Origin: Erythrobacter colymbi
Lineage (GTDB): Bacteria > Pseudomonadota > Alphaproteobacteria > Sphingomonadales > Sphingomonadaceae
Length of the DNA stretch: 64,000 bases
NCBI RefSeq assembly: GCF_002155685.1
Contig: NZ_MUYK01000003.1
Coordinates: forward strand, 124,001 to 188,000
Reading direction: 5' to 3'
Part shown: piece by piece, positions 19,061 to 27,797 of the stretch
How the letters are laid out: each line of letters opens with the position of its first letter
Numbering within the stretch: the stretch's first letter is position 1
Notes under the pieces: model-generated
The model's input: the letters and a program-made list of their open reading frames with translations, nothing else
What the model was told of the DNA's origin: nothing
Databases searched by the model: none
Made by a program: the position numbers and the translations under genes

Positions 19061-19999
19061 TCAGGGCCGCACCAGCGGGCTCAGCTGGCGGACCGGATTG
19101 CCCGCCCCGTCGCGCAGGCCGCGCTGGTCGAGCACGGCGGCGGTCTCGATCACTTCGAGGGCGTCCATCGCCTTCTTGTAGCGTTCCGCGTCACTGATCC
19201 ACGCCTGCGCCTTGGCGGCGCCGGGCATGCCCTTCACCTCGTCGATCGCGGCCTGATAGCGCCCCTGCTCGAGCGCCCAGCGCGCGCGCTCCATGCGCTT
19301 TTGCGGCTGGGGCGAGGGGGTGGTCTCGCGGCGGAAGACGAAGAGCTGTTTCAGCTCGCGCTTGAAGGCGCCCCACGAGGGGCCCTCGCTGCTCTCGCGC
19401 AATTGCGGGGCGAGGCCGTCGAGCCGCGCGGTGAGGCTGTCGATCCGGACCGGGTTGCGCGAGAAGTCGATGATCGTCGCCACAGCGTTGGGCCACTGGT
19501 CGCCGAAGCGGATGCGCAGCTGGTCGGCGAGATAGCCGAGTTCCGCTCCGCGCTCGACCGAGCGGCGGGTGGCGAAGGCGATCAGCAGGCTCTCGGCGCG
19601 CGCGGCATTGCCGGCGGCGGCCTGAGCCTGGAGATCGAGGCGGGTGAGGCGCTGCTCGGCGGCGGCGAGGCGCTGGTCGATGCCGCCCTGCTGCTCGGCC
19701 ACGCGCTCGGCCGCCTGTTCGGCCTTCATCGCGGCAGCGAGCGGCGTGGGGGCGGTGGCAAGCGAGGGTGACGGGGACGGCGCCGCAACGGCAGCCGCAG
19801 GGCGCGGCGGTGCGGCGCGCTCTCCGGCGAGGTTGTACCACACCACCCAGCCGACCAGCCCGCCCCCCGCCAAAAAGGCGAGGCAAGCGGCCAGGATCAG
19901 CGCGCGCGCCGACCCGGGCTTGGGGGGGCTGTCATAAGGAGATGATCCGGGCTGCGATGCCATCCTGATCCGTTCGTCTGACCCTGTGCGTTCTGTCAC
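19061..19999 (-). CDS. Mitofilin/Mic60-like inner-membrane protein
   Basis: 312 residues from GTG 19999, which overlaps the hemD stop (GTGA). One N-terminal membrane helix (ALILAACLAFLAGGGLVGWV, about 30-50), a Pro/Ala linker, a coiled coil (AEQAAERVAEQQGGIDQRLA..., about 90-140) and a C-terminal helical domain with ARWALEQGRYQAAIDEV. This is the alphaproteobacterial mitofilin-like arrangement, a family repeatedly found next to heme-synthesis genes. Role: envelope organisation, by analogy with Mic60 (inference). Confidence 0.75.
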   Translation of the reverse strand: MTERTGSDERIRMASQPGSSPYDSPPKPGSARALILAACLAFLAGGGLVGWVVWYNLAGERAAPPRPAAAVAAPSPSPSLATAPTPLAAAMKAEQAAERVAEQQGGIDQRLAAAEQRLTRLDLQAQAAAGNAARAESLLIAFATRRSVERGAELGYLADQLRIRFGDQWPNAVATIIDFSRNPVRIDSLTARLDGLAPQLRESSEGPSWGAFKRELKQLFVFRRETTPSPQPQKRMERARWALEQGRYQAAIDEVKGMPGAAKAQAWISDAERYKKAMDALEVIETAAVLDQRGLRDGAGNPVRQLSPLVRP

Positions 20000-20721
20000 C
20001 GGTCCGGGCTATTCGGCCCGTCCGGCGCGACGGCGGGAATGGAGCGCGGCTGGCCGCACAAGTCAAACACCAATTGCATCAGCGTGGTCTCGTCGGGGCG
20101 GGCGGCGGTGTGGATGGCGGCCCATCCCTCCCCCGCCGCTGCCGCAATCCGGGGGCCGAGCGCGGCGAGCGTGATGCGGGTGCTCTCAAGCCCGAGCCGG
20201 TCGCATTCGGCAGCGAAATGGCTGGCGGTGGCGGCGGAGTGGAGCAGCACCAGCGCCTCGCCCGAGGCGAGCAATTCGGCCACCGGATCGAGCGGCAGCA
20301 GCTCCGAGCGATAGGCGATCACCTCGGCGAAGGTGACGCCCGGCGGCGGGGTCAGCGGCACGTGCTCCTCGCCCGCGATGCGCAGCAGATGACGCGGGCC
20401 CTCGATGGCATCGAGCACGCCTTGCAGGCCCCCGCTCCCCGTCATGGCGACGGTGAACCCGGCGGCGCGGGCGGCGGCGGCGGTCGCCTCCCCCACGGCG
20501 TAGACGGGCTTTCCGGCGAGCCGCACGAGATGCGGCCCGCCGTGCAGGATCGCGTTGGCGCTGCCGATCAGGAGCCCGTCGATCCCGTCAGGATCGGGAC
20601 AGTCCCACGCCACGGCGCGGATTGCCGACAGGGCGTGGCCGGTGACCGCGAGGCCCCCTTCGCGGGCTCTCTCCAGCGTCGCGGCAAGCCCCGGCTCGGG
20701 CCTGAGCGCGAGCACCTGCAT
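19996..20721 (-). CDS. hemD: Uroporphyrinogen-III synthase
   Basis: 241 residues of the divergent HemD fold: two Rossmann-like halves with LLIGSANAI and PVYAVGEATAAAARAAGF in the first, and LVLLHSAATASHFA and LAALGPRIAAAA in the second. It closes hydroxymethylbilane to uroporphyrinogen III after HemC. Starts 2 bases after the hemC stop, and its stop overlaps the mitofilin-like start. Confidence 0.88.
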   Translation of the reverse strand: MQVLALRPEPGLAATLERAREGGLAVTGHALSAIRAVAWDCPDPDGIDGLLIGSANAILHGGPHLVRLAGKPVYAVGEATAAAARAAGFTVAMTGSGGLQGVLDAIEGPRHLLRIAGEEHVPLTPPPGVTFAEVIAYRSELLPLDPVAELLASGEALVLLHSAATASHFAAECDRLGLESTRITLAALGPRIAAAAGEGWAAIHTAARPDETTLMQLVFDLCGQPRSIPAVAPDGPNSPDR

Positions 20722-20723
20722 GC

Positions 20724-21677
20724 TCAGCCCGCAGCCCGGAAATGCGCGGTGATGGCCTCGGGCGCGCGGGCGAGGAGATCGGCGGCGAGCGCCTCGACCG
20801 CGGCGTGATCGCCCGGCGCGAAGCTGGCGGTGCCCTCGATCCGGTCGGCCCCGTCAGGGGAGAACAGCGCGGCGCGCATCGCCAGCGTCTCGCCCGAAAG
20901 CTCGCACAGCACCGCGACCGGCGAGTGGCACGTGCCCCCGAGCGCGGCGAGCAGCGCGCGCTCGGCCTCCAGCTCGGCGCGGGTCGGCGCATGGTCGATC
21001 GCGGCAAGGAGCGCGGTGGTCGCGGCATCGTCGGCGCGGCACTCGATGGCGATGACGCCCTGCGCGGCGGCCGGAATCCACTCGTCCGAGCCGAGCGGAT
21101 TGCCGACGTCCGACTGCTCGAGCCTCTCGAGACCCGCGGCAGCCAGGAAGGTCACATCAGCCTCGCCCTCGGCGAGCTTCTTGAGGCGCGTGGCGACATT
21201 GCCGCGGAAGGTTACGACCTTGCAATCGGGCCGCAGGTTGAGAAGCTGCGCAGCGCGGCGCGGCGCGCTGGTGCCGACGGTCGCGCCCTCGGGGATGTCG
21301 GCAATGCTGGCCGCCCCCACGAGGCTGTCTCGCCGGTCGGCGCGCGGCAGGAAGGCGGGGAAATGGAACACATCGGGCCGGATCGTCTCGACATCCTTGG
21401 CCGAGTGGACCGAAAGGTCGATCCGCCCCTCGCCCAGCCACTGGTCCAGCTCCTTGGTCCACAGCGCCTTGCCGCCGATTTCGGACAGGGGCCGGTCGAG
21501 CACCTTGTCGCCGCTGGCGAGCACGGGGACGAGTTCGACCTCGTCCTCGGCCCAGCCGTGGGCGGCACACAGGCGCGCGCGGGTCTCGTAGGCCTGCGCC
21601 ATCGCCAGCGGAGAATTGCGGGTGCCGAGGCGCAGGCGGGCCTTGGGGCGCGGCGTCGTTTGGTGTGCGTCAGTCAT
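20724..21677 (-). CDS. hemC: Porphobilinogen deaminase (hydroxymethylbilane synthase)
   Basis: 317 residues from ATG 21677; an in-frame ATG 24 bases upstream is possible. HemC landmarks: LRLGTRNSPLAMAQA, the lysine-rich FTKEL-like GGKALWTKELDQWL, HSAKDVET, GTSAPRRAAQLLNLRPD, and the dipyrromethane-binding Cys in GGTCHSPVA. Cytosolic heme synthesis. Divergent from tsaD with 44 bases between starts. Confidence 0.95.
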   Translation of the reverse strand: MTDAHQTTPRPKARLRLGTRNSPLAMAQAYETRARLCAAHGWAEDEVELVPVLASGDKVLDRPLSEIGGKALWTKELDQWLGEGRIDLSVHSAKDVETIRPDVFHFPAFLPRADRRDSLVGAASIADIPEGATVGTSAPRRAAQLLNLRPDCKVVTFRGNVATRLKKLAEGEADVTFLAAAGLERLEQSDVGNPLGSDEWIPAAAQGVIAIECRADDAATTALLAAIDHAPTRAELEAERALLAALGGTCHSPVAVLCELSGETLAMRAALFSPDGADRIEGTASFAPGDHAAVEALAADLLARAPEAITAHFRAAG

Positions 21678-21721
21678 AGCCACGCTTGCCCTACCCGCCA
21701 TAGCGACTAGATGGAAGCCGG

Positions 21722-22807
21722 ATGGGATCGGCAACGCACACCCTTGAAGCGCCTCTGGTGCCCCCTCTCGTGCTCGGTATCGAGTCGAGCTGCGATGAAA
21801 CCGCGGTCGCGCTGGTGCGCGGCAACCGCGTGATCGTAGCGCAGGCAATCGCCAGCCAGGAGGCCGAACACGCCCCCTATGGCGGCGTCGTCCCCGAGAT
21901 CGCCGCCCGCGCCCATGCCGAGCGGCTGGCGCCGATGCTCGAGAAGGTCATGGCCGAGGCCGGCGTGGCGCTCGCCGATGTCGATGCGATTGCCGCGACC
22001 GCCGGGCCGGGGCTGATCGGCGGCGTGATGGTCGGGCTGGTAAGCGCCAAGGCGCTGGCGATGGCGTCGGGCAAGCCGCTGCTGGCGGTCAACCATCTGG
22101 AGGGCCACGCGCTCTCGCCGCGCCTCGCGGATGGCGAACTCGCCTTTCCCTATCTGCTGCTGCTGGTTTCGGGCGGGCATTGCCAGATTCTCGCGGTGGA
22201 GGGCGTCGGGCAATACCGCCGCCTTGCCACCACCATCGACGATGCGCTGGGCGAGGCTTTCGACAAGACCGCGAAGATCCTGGGCCTCGGCTTTCCCGGC
22301 GGCCCTGCGGTCGAGCGGCTTGCGCTGGAGGGCGACCCCAAGGCGGTGCCGCTTCCGAGACCGCTGAAGGGTGCGAAGGAACCGCATTTCTCCTTCGCCG
22401 GCCTCAAAAGCGCTGTGCTGCGGGCGGTCGAGAGCGGTGCCCACGCGCCCGCAGATATCGCCGCGAGTTTCCAGCAAGCCGCCGTGGAGTGCCTGATCGA
22501 CCGGCTCGAACTGGCGCTGGATACCGCTGGCCCTTTCCCGGCGCTGGTCGTCGCAGGCGGGGTTGCCGCCAACAAGACCGTGCGCGCGGCGCTCGAAGCG
22601 CTCGCCGCCAAGCACGCGATGCGCTTCACCGCGCCGCCGCTGGCGCTGTGCACCGATAATGCCGCGATGATCGCCTGGGCCGGGTGCGAGCGTCTGGCGC
22701 AGGAAGGCGAAGGCTTCGCCGGCGACCCGCTCGACTTCCTCGCGCGCCCGCGCTGGCCGCTCGATCCGGCCGCCGAGGCCGTGCGCGGCGCGGGGTACAA
22801 GGCATGA
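21722..22807 (+). CDS. tsaD: tRNA t6A threonylcarbamoyltransferase TsaD
   Basis: 361 residues. [15 protein letters not shown] at the N-terminus, metal-binding His in RAHAERL and [17 protein letters not shown] and [10 protein letters not shown]: all TsaD/Kae1 signatures. Transfers the threonylcarbamoyl group to A37 of ANN-decoding tRNAs, with TsaB and TsaE elsewhere. Its stop overlaps the gpsA start (ATGA). Confidence 0.96.
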   Translation: MGSATHTLEAPLVPPLVLGIESSCDETAVALVRGNRVIVAQAIASQEAEHAPYGGVVPEIAARAHAERLAPMLEKVMAEAGVALADVDAIAATAGPGLIGGVMVGLVSAKALAMASGKPLLAVNHLEGHALSPRLADGELAFPYLLLLVSGGHCQILAVEGVGQYRRLATTIDDALGEAFDKTAKILGLGFPGGPAVERLALEGDPKAVPLPRPLKGAKEPHFSFAGLKSAVLRAVESGAHAPADIAASFQQAAVECLIDRLELALDTAGPFPALVVAGGVAANKTVRAALEALAAKHAMRFTAPPLALCTDNAAMIAWAGCERLAQEGEGFAGDPLDFLARPRWPLDPAAEAVRGAGYKA

Positions 22808-23805
22808 CGGGCACGCAGGCCATCGGCGTCATCGGCGCGGGCGCATGGGGCACCGCGCTCGCGCAGATGCTCGCAAGCGACGGGCGCGATGTGGTGCTGT
22901 GGGCTTACGAGCCCGAAGTGGTCGCCGCGATCAACGGCGGACACCGCAACCCGCTCTACCTGCCCTCGGCCACCCTCGCCCCGACCATCCGCGCGACGGG
23001 CGAGATTGCGGAACTGGCGGGGCTCGAGACCGTGCTGGTCGTAACCCCCGCGCAGGTGCTGGGCAAGGTGCTGGCCGGCCTCCCCTCCCACCCCCGCGAT
23101 CTGGTGCTGTGCTCCAAGGGGATCGAGGCGGGGACGGGCCGCATGATGAACGACGTCGCGCGCGAGGCGGCCCCCGGCAGCGCCATCGCGGTGCTCTCCG
23201 GGCCGACCTTCGCGCACGAGGTCGCCGCCGGGCTGCCGACCGCCGTCACCCTCGCCTGCGCGGGCGGAACGGCGCAGTGGGAGCGGCTTGCGCCCGCCAT
23301 CGCGCGGCCTGCCTTCCGGCCTTACTACTCAGACGACGTCATCGGCGCGGAGATCGGCGGCGCGGTCAAGAACGTGCTCGCCATCGCCTGCGGGGTGGTC
23401 GACGGGCTCGGCCTCGGCCAGAACGCGCGCGCGGCGCTGATCGCGCGCGGCTATGCCGAGATGCTGCGCTTCGGCGAGGCGCTGGGCGCGCGGGCCGAGA
23501 CACTCTCCGGCCTGTGCGGATTGGGCGACCTGGTGCTGACCTGCTCCTCCACCTCGAGCCGCAACTTCAGCCTCGGCAAGGCGCTGGGCGGAGGTGCTTC
23601 CGCCGCCGATCTCATGGCCGACCGGCGCACCGTGGCCGAAGGCGCCTTCACCGCGCCCGTCCTCGCCGGGCTGGCCGATACGCGCGGGATCGCCATGCCG
23701 ATCGTCGCCGCGGTCGATGCGATCCTCAAGGGCGAGAACGCCCGCGCCGTGGTCGCCGCTCTGCTGGCGCGCCCCCTCAAGGCCGAGCGGGACGCGCCTC
23801 AGTGA
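22804..23805 (+). CDS. gpsA: Glycerol-3-phosphate dehydrogenase [NAD(P)+]
   Basis: 333 residues. NAD(P)-binding [16 protein letters not shown] at the start, [17 protein letters not shown], the catalytic Lys in [13 protein letters not shown], and [15 protein letters not shown]. Makes sn-glycerol-3-phosphate for phospholipid synthesis. Coupled to tsaD upstream and, through a GTGA overlap, to the flippase downstream. Confidence 0.96.
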   Translation: MTGTQAIGVIGAGAWGTALAQMLASDGRDVVLWAYEPEVVAAINGGHRNPLYLPSATLAPTIRATGEIAELAGLETVLVVTPAQVLGKVLAGLPSHPRDLVLCSKGIEAGTGRMMNDVAREAAPGSAIAVLSGPTFAHEVAAGLPTAVTLACAGGTAQWERLAPAIARPAFRPYYSDDVIGAEIGGAVKNVLAIACGVVDGLGLGQNARAALIARGYAEMLRFGEALGARAETLSGLCGLGDLVLTCSSTSSRNFSLGKALGGGASAADLMADRRTVAEGAFTAPVLAGLADTRGIAMPIVAAVDAILKGENARAVVAALLARPLKAERDAPQ

Positions 23806-25328
23806 ACGCCCCCGCCGCCGCGCCCGAGAAGGACGAAGACCTCGCCGCCCTGGCCAAGGGCGGGCGGACGAACACGCTGGGCTTCGTGGTGCGCCTCATC
23901 GCGCGCATCCCCTTCCTCGTCATCGCCACCCGCCTCTATGGCGCCGAAGCGCTCGGCCGGTTCGCCTCGGCGCTGGTGCTGATCGAGATCGTCGCGCTGC
24001 TGTGCTCGCTCGGCGAGAAGCGCGGGCTGGCGCAGCGCCTGTCGGAAGGCGCGGGCGAGAACCGGGCGGCGGAGACGAACCTCGTCTATGACGGAATCCT
24101 GCTGGCGCTCGCCTACTCCGCCGTCGCCGCCGCGGTGCTCTGGGTTTTCCCCGAGCCGATGTTCCCCAACGGGATGAACTCAGGCTGGGACCTGTGGCTG
24201 ATCGCCACCATCCCCGCCTTTGCCGTCACCGAGATCCTGCTCGCGGCGCAGGCCTACCGCTTCGACATCGCCACCACGGTGCGCGCACGGGCGGTGGTGG
24301 AGCCGTGGACGATCTCGATCGGCGCAGGCGTGTTCTTCTTCCTCCCCGCCACGCGCGAGAGCGGGCTGGCGCTCGCCTATATCGCGTCGATCTATGCCGG
24401 GCTGCTGACCGCGCTGTGGCCGTTCCTGCGCACCTATGGCCTGCCGCGCGCATGGAAGCCGCACCCGGGCACGCTCGCGCGTATGTCGGCGCGGGCCTTC
24501 CCGATCGTCGGCGCGGACGCGATCGAGCGGGGGACGCGCCTGCTCGACATCTTCATCCTCGGCCTGTTCGCCCCGCCCTCGGCGGTCGGCATCTACTACG
24601 CCGCGCAGCAGATCGCCTCGCTGCCGCAGAAGCTCAAGACCAGCTTCGAGCCGATCCTCTCGCCAGTGATCACCAAGAACCTGCGGATCGGCAACATGGA
24701 GGCGATCGCCGCGCAGGTGCGGCAGGTGGGGTTCTGGATCATCGCCATCCAGCTCGGCATCGCGCTGGTGCTGGGCGTGCCGGGCGAAGCGGTCATGGGC
24801 CTGTGGGGCCCGGCCTATGTCGCGGGCACCGCGGCGCTCGCCTTCCTGCTCGCTGCCGAAGTCGCCGCCTCGATGGCGGTCGTCTCGGAGAGCGTGCTGG
24901 TCTACATCGCGAGGAAGCGCAACCTTGCGATCTCGGTCGCGGTGATCGCCTTGCAGGCGGTGCTCACCATCGCCTTCATCAAGATCGCGCAGGCACAGGG
25001 CCTCGGGCGCGGGTTCCAGGCGGCAGGCGCGGCCGGTGCGCTGCTGGTGGCGCTCGCAACCTCGAGCCTCGTCAAGGCGCTGCTGCTCAAGCACCTGCTC
25101 AAGGCCCCGGTCTCCAACTGGCGCTGGGCGCTGGTCTACGCCGCCGCGCCTGCCGTGGTGGTCGGATATGCCTTCACCTGGCTCCCTGAATGGATGGAAT
25201 TGCTGCTCGGCGTGCCCGCCGTGCTCGGCACCTATGCGGTGGTGATCTGGCGGCGCGGTTTCGACGAGACCGACAAGGTGCTGTTCCGCAAACAGGTGGT
25301 TCCCGATCCCGAGACCGACCTGTCCTGA
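23802..25328 (+). CDS. Polysaccharide/lipid flippase (Wzx/MATE-like)
   Basis: 508 residues from GTG 23802, which overlaps the gpsA stop; the frame is open far upstream, but that part reads as the shadow of gpsA. About 12-14 predicted membrane helices. The N-terminus FVVRLIARIPFLVIATRLYGAEALGRFA is the usual start of polysaccharide-flippase (PST) family proteins. Ends with a short polar tail. Probably moves an undecaprenyl-linked glycan across the inner membrane; no glycosyltransferase genes are nearby to say which. Confidence 0.8.
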   Translation: MNAPAAAPEKDEDLAALAKGGRTNTLGFVVRLIARIPFLVIATRLYGAEALGRFASALVLIEIVALLCSLGEKRGLAQRLSEGAGENRAAETNLVYDGILLALAYSAVAAAVLWVFPEPMFPNGMNSGWDLWLIATIPAFAVTEILLAAQAYRFDIATTVRARAVVEPWTISIGAGVFFFLPATRESGLALAYIASIYAGLLTALWPFLRTYGLPRAWKPHPGTLARMSARAFPIVGADAIERGTRLLDIFILGLFAPPSAVGIYYAAQQIASLPQKLKTSFEPILSPVITKNLRIGNMEAIAAQVRQVGFWIIAIQLGIALVLGVPGEAVMGLWGPAYVAGTAALAFLLAAEVAASMAVVSESVLVYIARKRNLAISVAVIALQAVLTIAFIKIAQAQGLGRGFQAAGAAGALLVALATSSLVKALLLKHLLKAPVSNWRWALVYAAAPAVVVGYAFTWLPEWMELLLGVPAVLGTYAVVIWRRGFDETDKVLFRKQVVPDPETDLS

Positions 25329-25399
25329 GAGGGTGCGCTAGGGCCACCGGGCTGCTAGAGCGCGCGCCGTAACCCGAATCCCGCAGGAGACCCGCCGCC

Positions 25400-25984
25400 A
25401 TGGCCGATATCACCGCCAACCTGCCGCTGATCCTGATCGCGCTCGCCGCGCTGGTGCTGGCGATCGTGATCTTCACCCGCGTGAACCGCAAGGCCCGCGT
25501 CATCGCCGACGAGAGCGGCGCGCCGCTCGCCCGCGACGTGCTGGCCGAGGGCGCCGCGCCCGCCCCGCGCAACCAGGCGCTGATCGACGCGCCGCGCGCG
25601 ATGGACGTGTCCTTCGGCGAGCTCACCGCCGCCGCCAATGCCCAGCCCACCGCCGCCGCCCCGATGGGCACCGATGCCGAGGCCGGACCGCAGGTCGCCC
25701 CCGCTCCCGAAGCCCCCGCCGCCCCCCCTGCCGCGCCGGGCTCGGGCGACGACCTCACCCGCATCAAGGGCCTCGGCCCCAAGATCGCCGCGCTGCTCGG
25801 CGAATTCGGCATCACATCCTACGCCCAGATCGCCGCCTGGACGCCCGAGGAGATCGAGCGCATCGATGCCAAGCTCGGCCGCTTCTCGGGCCGCATCACC
25901 CGTGACCAGTGGGTGGCGCAGGCGCAAATGCTCGCTGCGGGCGATGAAAGCGGCTTTGCCGAACAATTTGGCAGGAATGGATGA
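25400..25984 (+). CDS. Membrane-anchored helix-hairpin-helix protein
   Basis: 194 residues. One N-terminal membrane helix (LPLILIALAALVLAIVIF), a low-complexity Ala/Pro linker (about 70-115) and a C-terminal helix-hairpin-helix domain beginning DDLTRIKGLGPKIAALLGEF, of the type predicted as a flap-endonuclease-like or L21-associated domain (COG3743-like). The GLGPKIAALL hairpin is the diagnostic part. DNA or RNA binding is possible but not shown. Good ribosome site (CAGGAGA) before ATG 25400. Confidence 0.75.
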   Translation: MADITANLPLILIALAALVLAIVIFTRVNRKARVIADESGAPLARDVLAEGAAPAPRNQALIDAPRAMDVSFGELTAAANAQPTAAAPMGTDAEAGPQVAPAPEAPAAPPAAPGSGDDLTRIKGLGPKIAALLGEFGITSYAQIAAWTPEEIERIDAKLGRFSGRITRDQWVAQAQMLAAGDESGFAEQFGRNG

Positions 25985-26058
25985 GATTCCGCAAAGCTGG
26001 ACGTCCAAACCGTGATACAGTCCCTTTCATTGGGATTCGAAAACACGGGAGACGACCG

Positions 26059-26415
26059 ATGGCTTTGCGAATCTTGGTGGCCGAAGACGAGTTCATTACC
26101 GCCTTCGATCTGTGCGATACTTTCGAGGAAGCGGGCTACGAGGTCGAAGGGCCGCACGCCGGCATATCCTCCGCGATGCTCGCCTGCCAGAAGGAAAAGC
26201 CCGATCTCGCGCTGCTCGATGTCGAGCTGGCCGACGGGCTGACCTACGAACTGGCGCAGAAGCTGATTGACGACAACGTCCCCGTCATCCTCCACTCCGC
26301 CCCCGAAGACGCCCGCGCCCTCGCGGTCCGCTTCCCCGGCGCAACGACACTGGCCAAGCCCTGCCCGCCCGCGCAACTGCTCGACACGGTAAGCCGGGTG
26401 CTGACCCCGGTTTGA
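26059..26415 (+). CDS. Single-domain response regulator
   Basis: 118 residues from ATG 26059 behind GGGAGA. Complete receiver: acidic cluster AEDE (about 9-12), phosphoacceptor Asp54 in LALLDVELADG, Thr/Ser-position residue in ILHSAPED and switch Lys in LAKPCPP. No output domain, so it probably works as a phosphate relay or by protein contact. No histidine kinase is adjacent. Confidence 0.85.
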   Translation: MALRILVAEDEFITAFDLCDTFEEAGYEVEGPHAGISSAMLACQKEKPDLALLDVELADGLTYELAQKLIDDNVPVILHSAPEDARALAVRFPGATTLAKPCPPAQLLDTVSRVLTPV

Positions 26416-26452
26416 GAGGGGCGCCGGGCTTGCCCCGATAACCGCCAAGCGG

Positions 26453-26794
26453 ATGACCCGTGTCGCGCGCAGATTGCGCAACACACCGACCGACGCGGAG
26501 CAAAGCCTTTGGGGGCATTTGCGGGCCAGCCGTTTCGAAGGCGCGAAGTTCACGCGGCAATTTCCGATCGGCGGCTTCATCGTCGATTTCGCCTGCCGAA
26601 GCCTGCGCCTCGCCATCGAACTTGATGGCGGTCAGCATGCGCAGAGCCTGACCGACGCCAATTGCACCCGCATCGTCGAGGCTCACGGCTACCGCGTGAT
26701 ACGGTTCTGGAACAACGAGGTGCTCGGCAATATCGATGGTGTACTGGCGGCAATCGCCAGAGAAATCGCACTCGCCAGAAGTGTCGGCACCTGA
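26453..26794 (+). CDS. DUF559 / Vsr-like endonuclease-fold protein
   Basis: 113 residues. Characteristic RLRNTPTDAEQSLWGHLRA start, then GAKFTRQFPIGGFIVDFAC, LAIELDGGQHA and RVIRFWNNEVL: the DUF559 family with a restriction-endonuclease-like core related to Vsr (Asp and Glu in VDFAC and IELDGGQ). Such genes are scattered singly in many genomes; function unknown. Starts 37 bases after the response regulator. Confidence 0.8.
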   Translation: MTRVARRLRNTPTDAEQSLWGHLRASRFEGAKFTRQFPIGGFIVDFACRSLRLAIELDGGQHAQSLTDANCTRIVEAHGYRVIRFWNNEVLGNIDGVLAAIAREIALARSVGT

Positions 26795-26800
26795 GCCCCG

Positions 26801-26906
26801 CTTCCCTTGAGGGAAGGGGTTGGGGGATGGGCGTTCGGCGTTTGCAACGCTGCGCGACACTTCATCCCCGAACCCCCATCCCCGACCCTTCCCCATCGGG
26901 GAAGGG
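26801..26906. repeat. G/C-tract inverted repeat upstream of maiA
   Basis: 26801-26831 (CTTCCCTTGAGGGAAGGGG then TTGGGGGATGGG) and 26874-26906 (CCCCATCCCCGACCCTTCCC then CATCGGGGAAGGG) are approximate reverse complements; each arm also ends in its own small hairpin. Separated by about 42 bases. The architecture is that of a small dispersed palindromic element, not a gene. Confidence 0.5.
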
Positions 26907-26978
26907 AGAAGAGGGAGGCGGGGGCACAAGAACCGCGATCCCCTTGCCCGCCCGCTTCAACCCTGCGATGGCAGGGGC

Positions 26979-27626
26979 ATGAGCACGATGAAACTCTACG
27001 GCTATTTCCGCTCGTCGACCTCCTACCGCCTGCGCATTGCCCTGAACCTCAAGGGCCTCGCCTTCGAGAACATCCCCGTCGATCTGCGCACGGGGGAGAA
27101 CAAGGACGCGGGCTTCACCAAGCGCAATCCCTTCGGCTCGCTCCCCATGCTCGAAGCCAACGGGCGCGACCGCGCGCAATCGATGGCGCTGCTGGAGTGG
27201 CTCGACGAGGCCTATCCGCAAGCCCCGTTCCTCCCCGCCGATATCGAGGCGCGCTACACCGTGCGCGAACTGGCCTACGGGATCGCGACCGAGATCCACG
27301 CGGTGAACAACCTGCCGGTGCTCAAATACCTCAAGGACCCGCTCGGCCACACGCAGGACGAGATCGACATCTGGTACCGCACCTGGCTGAAGCGCACGCT
27401 CGATCCGGTCGAGACGCGGCTTGCCCAGCTCGGCACCCGCGATTTCCTCCATGGCGACGCGCCGGGGCTGTTCGAGATCGTCCTCGTCCCGCAGCTCGCG
27501 AACGCGCGGCGCTTTGCCTACGACCTGTCGGAAAGCCCGCACATGACCCGCATCGAGGCCGCTTGCCTTGCGCTCCCTGCCTTCGCAGCGGCGCACCCCG
27601 ACAGGCAGGTGGATGCCTCGGCATGA
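26979..27626 (+). CDS. maiA: Maleylacetoacetate isomerase
   Basis: 215 residues from ATG 26979. Zeta-class GST fold: active-site motif YFRSSTSYRLRIALNLKGL with SSxS-type serines replacing the usual Cys, NPFGSLPMLE and a C-terminal helical domain. Glutathione-dependent isomerisation of maleylacetoacetate to fumarylacetoacetate in homogentisate (Tyr/Phe) breakdown. The next gene is a fumarylacetoacetase-family hydrolase, the following step, though 171 bases and a repeat lie between. Confidence 0.88.
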   Translation: MSTMKLYGYFRSSTSYRLRIALNLKGLAFENIPVDLRTGENKDAGFTKRNPFGSLPMLEANGRDRAQSMALLEWLDEAYPQAPFLPADIEARYTVRELAYGIATEIHAVNNLPVLKYLKDPLGHTQDEIDIWYRTWLKRTLDPVETRLAQLGTRDFLHGDAPGLFEIVLVPQLANARRFAYDLSESPHMTRIEAACLALPAFAAAHPDRQVDASA

Positions 27627-27639
27627 ACAGCCCCTCTTT

Positions 27640-27745
27640 CGTCATTGCGAGGAGCCTCGCAGAGGCGACGCGGCAATCCATCACCAGCCCGCTCCGCACG
27701 GCGCGGCGGCGGGCCATGGATTGCTTCGCTGCGCTCGCAATGACG
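27640..27745. repeat. Dispersed palindromic element (CGTCATTGCGAG type)
   Basis: CGTCATTGCGAG (27640-27651) and CTCGCAATGACG (27734-27745) are exact 12-base inverted ends. Internal matches GCAATCCAT (27673-27681) and ATGGATTGC (27716-27724) form a second pair. This end sequence is a widespread alphaproteobacterial intergenic repeat. Here it separates maiA from the fumarylacetoacetase-family gene. Confidence 0.7.
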
Positions 27746-27797
27746 AGGGTGCCAGGACCAGCCAGATCATAAGAACACGTCTCGGGAGGACAAACAC

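Noticed and set aside
22845..23801. Long N-terminal extension of the flippase frame
   Set aside because: This part is the +2 shadow of gpsA; the GTG at 23802 overlapping the gpsA stop is the natural start.
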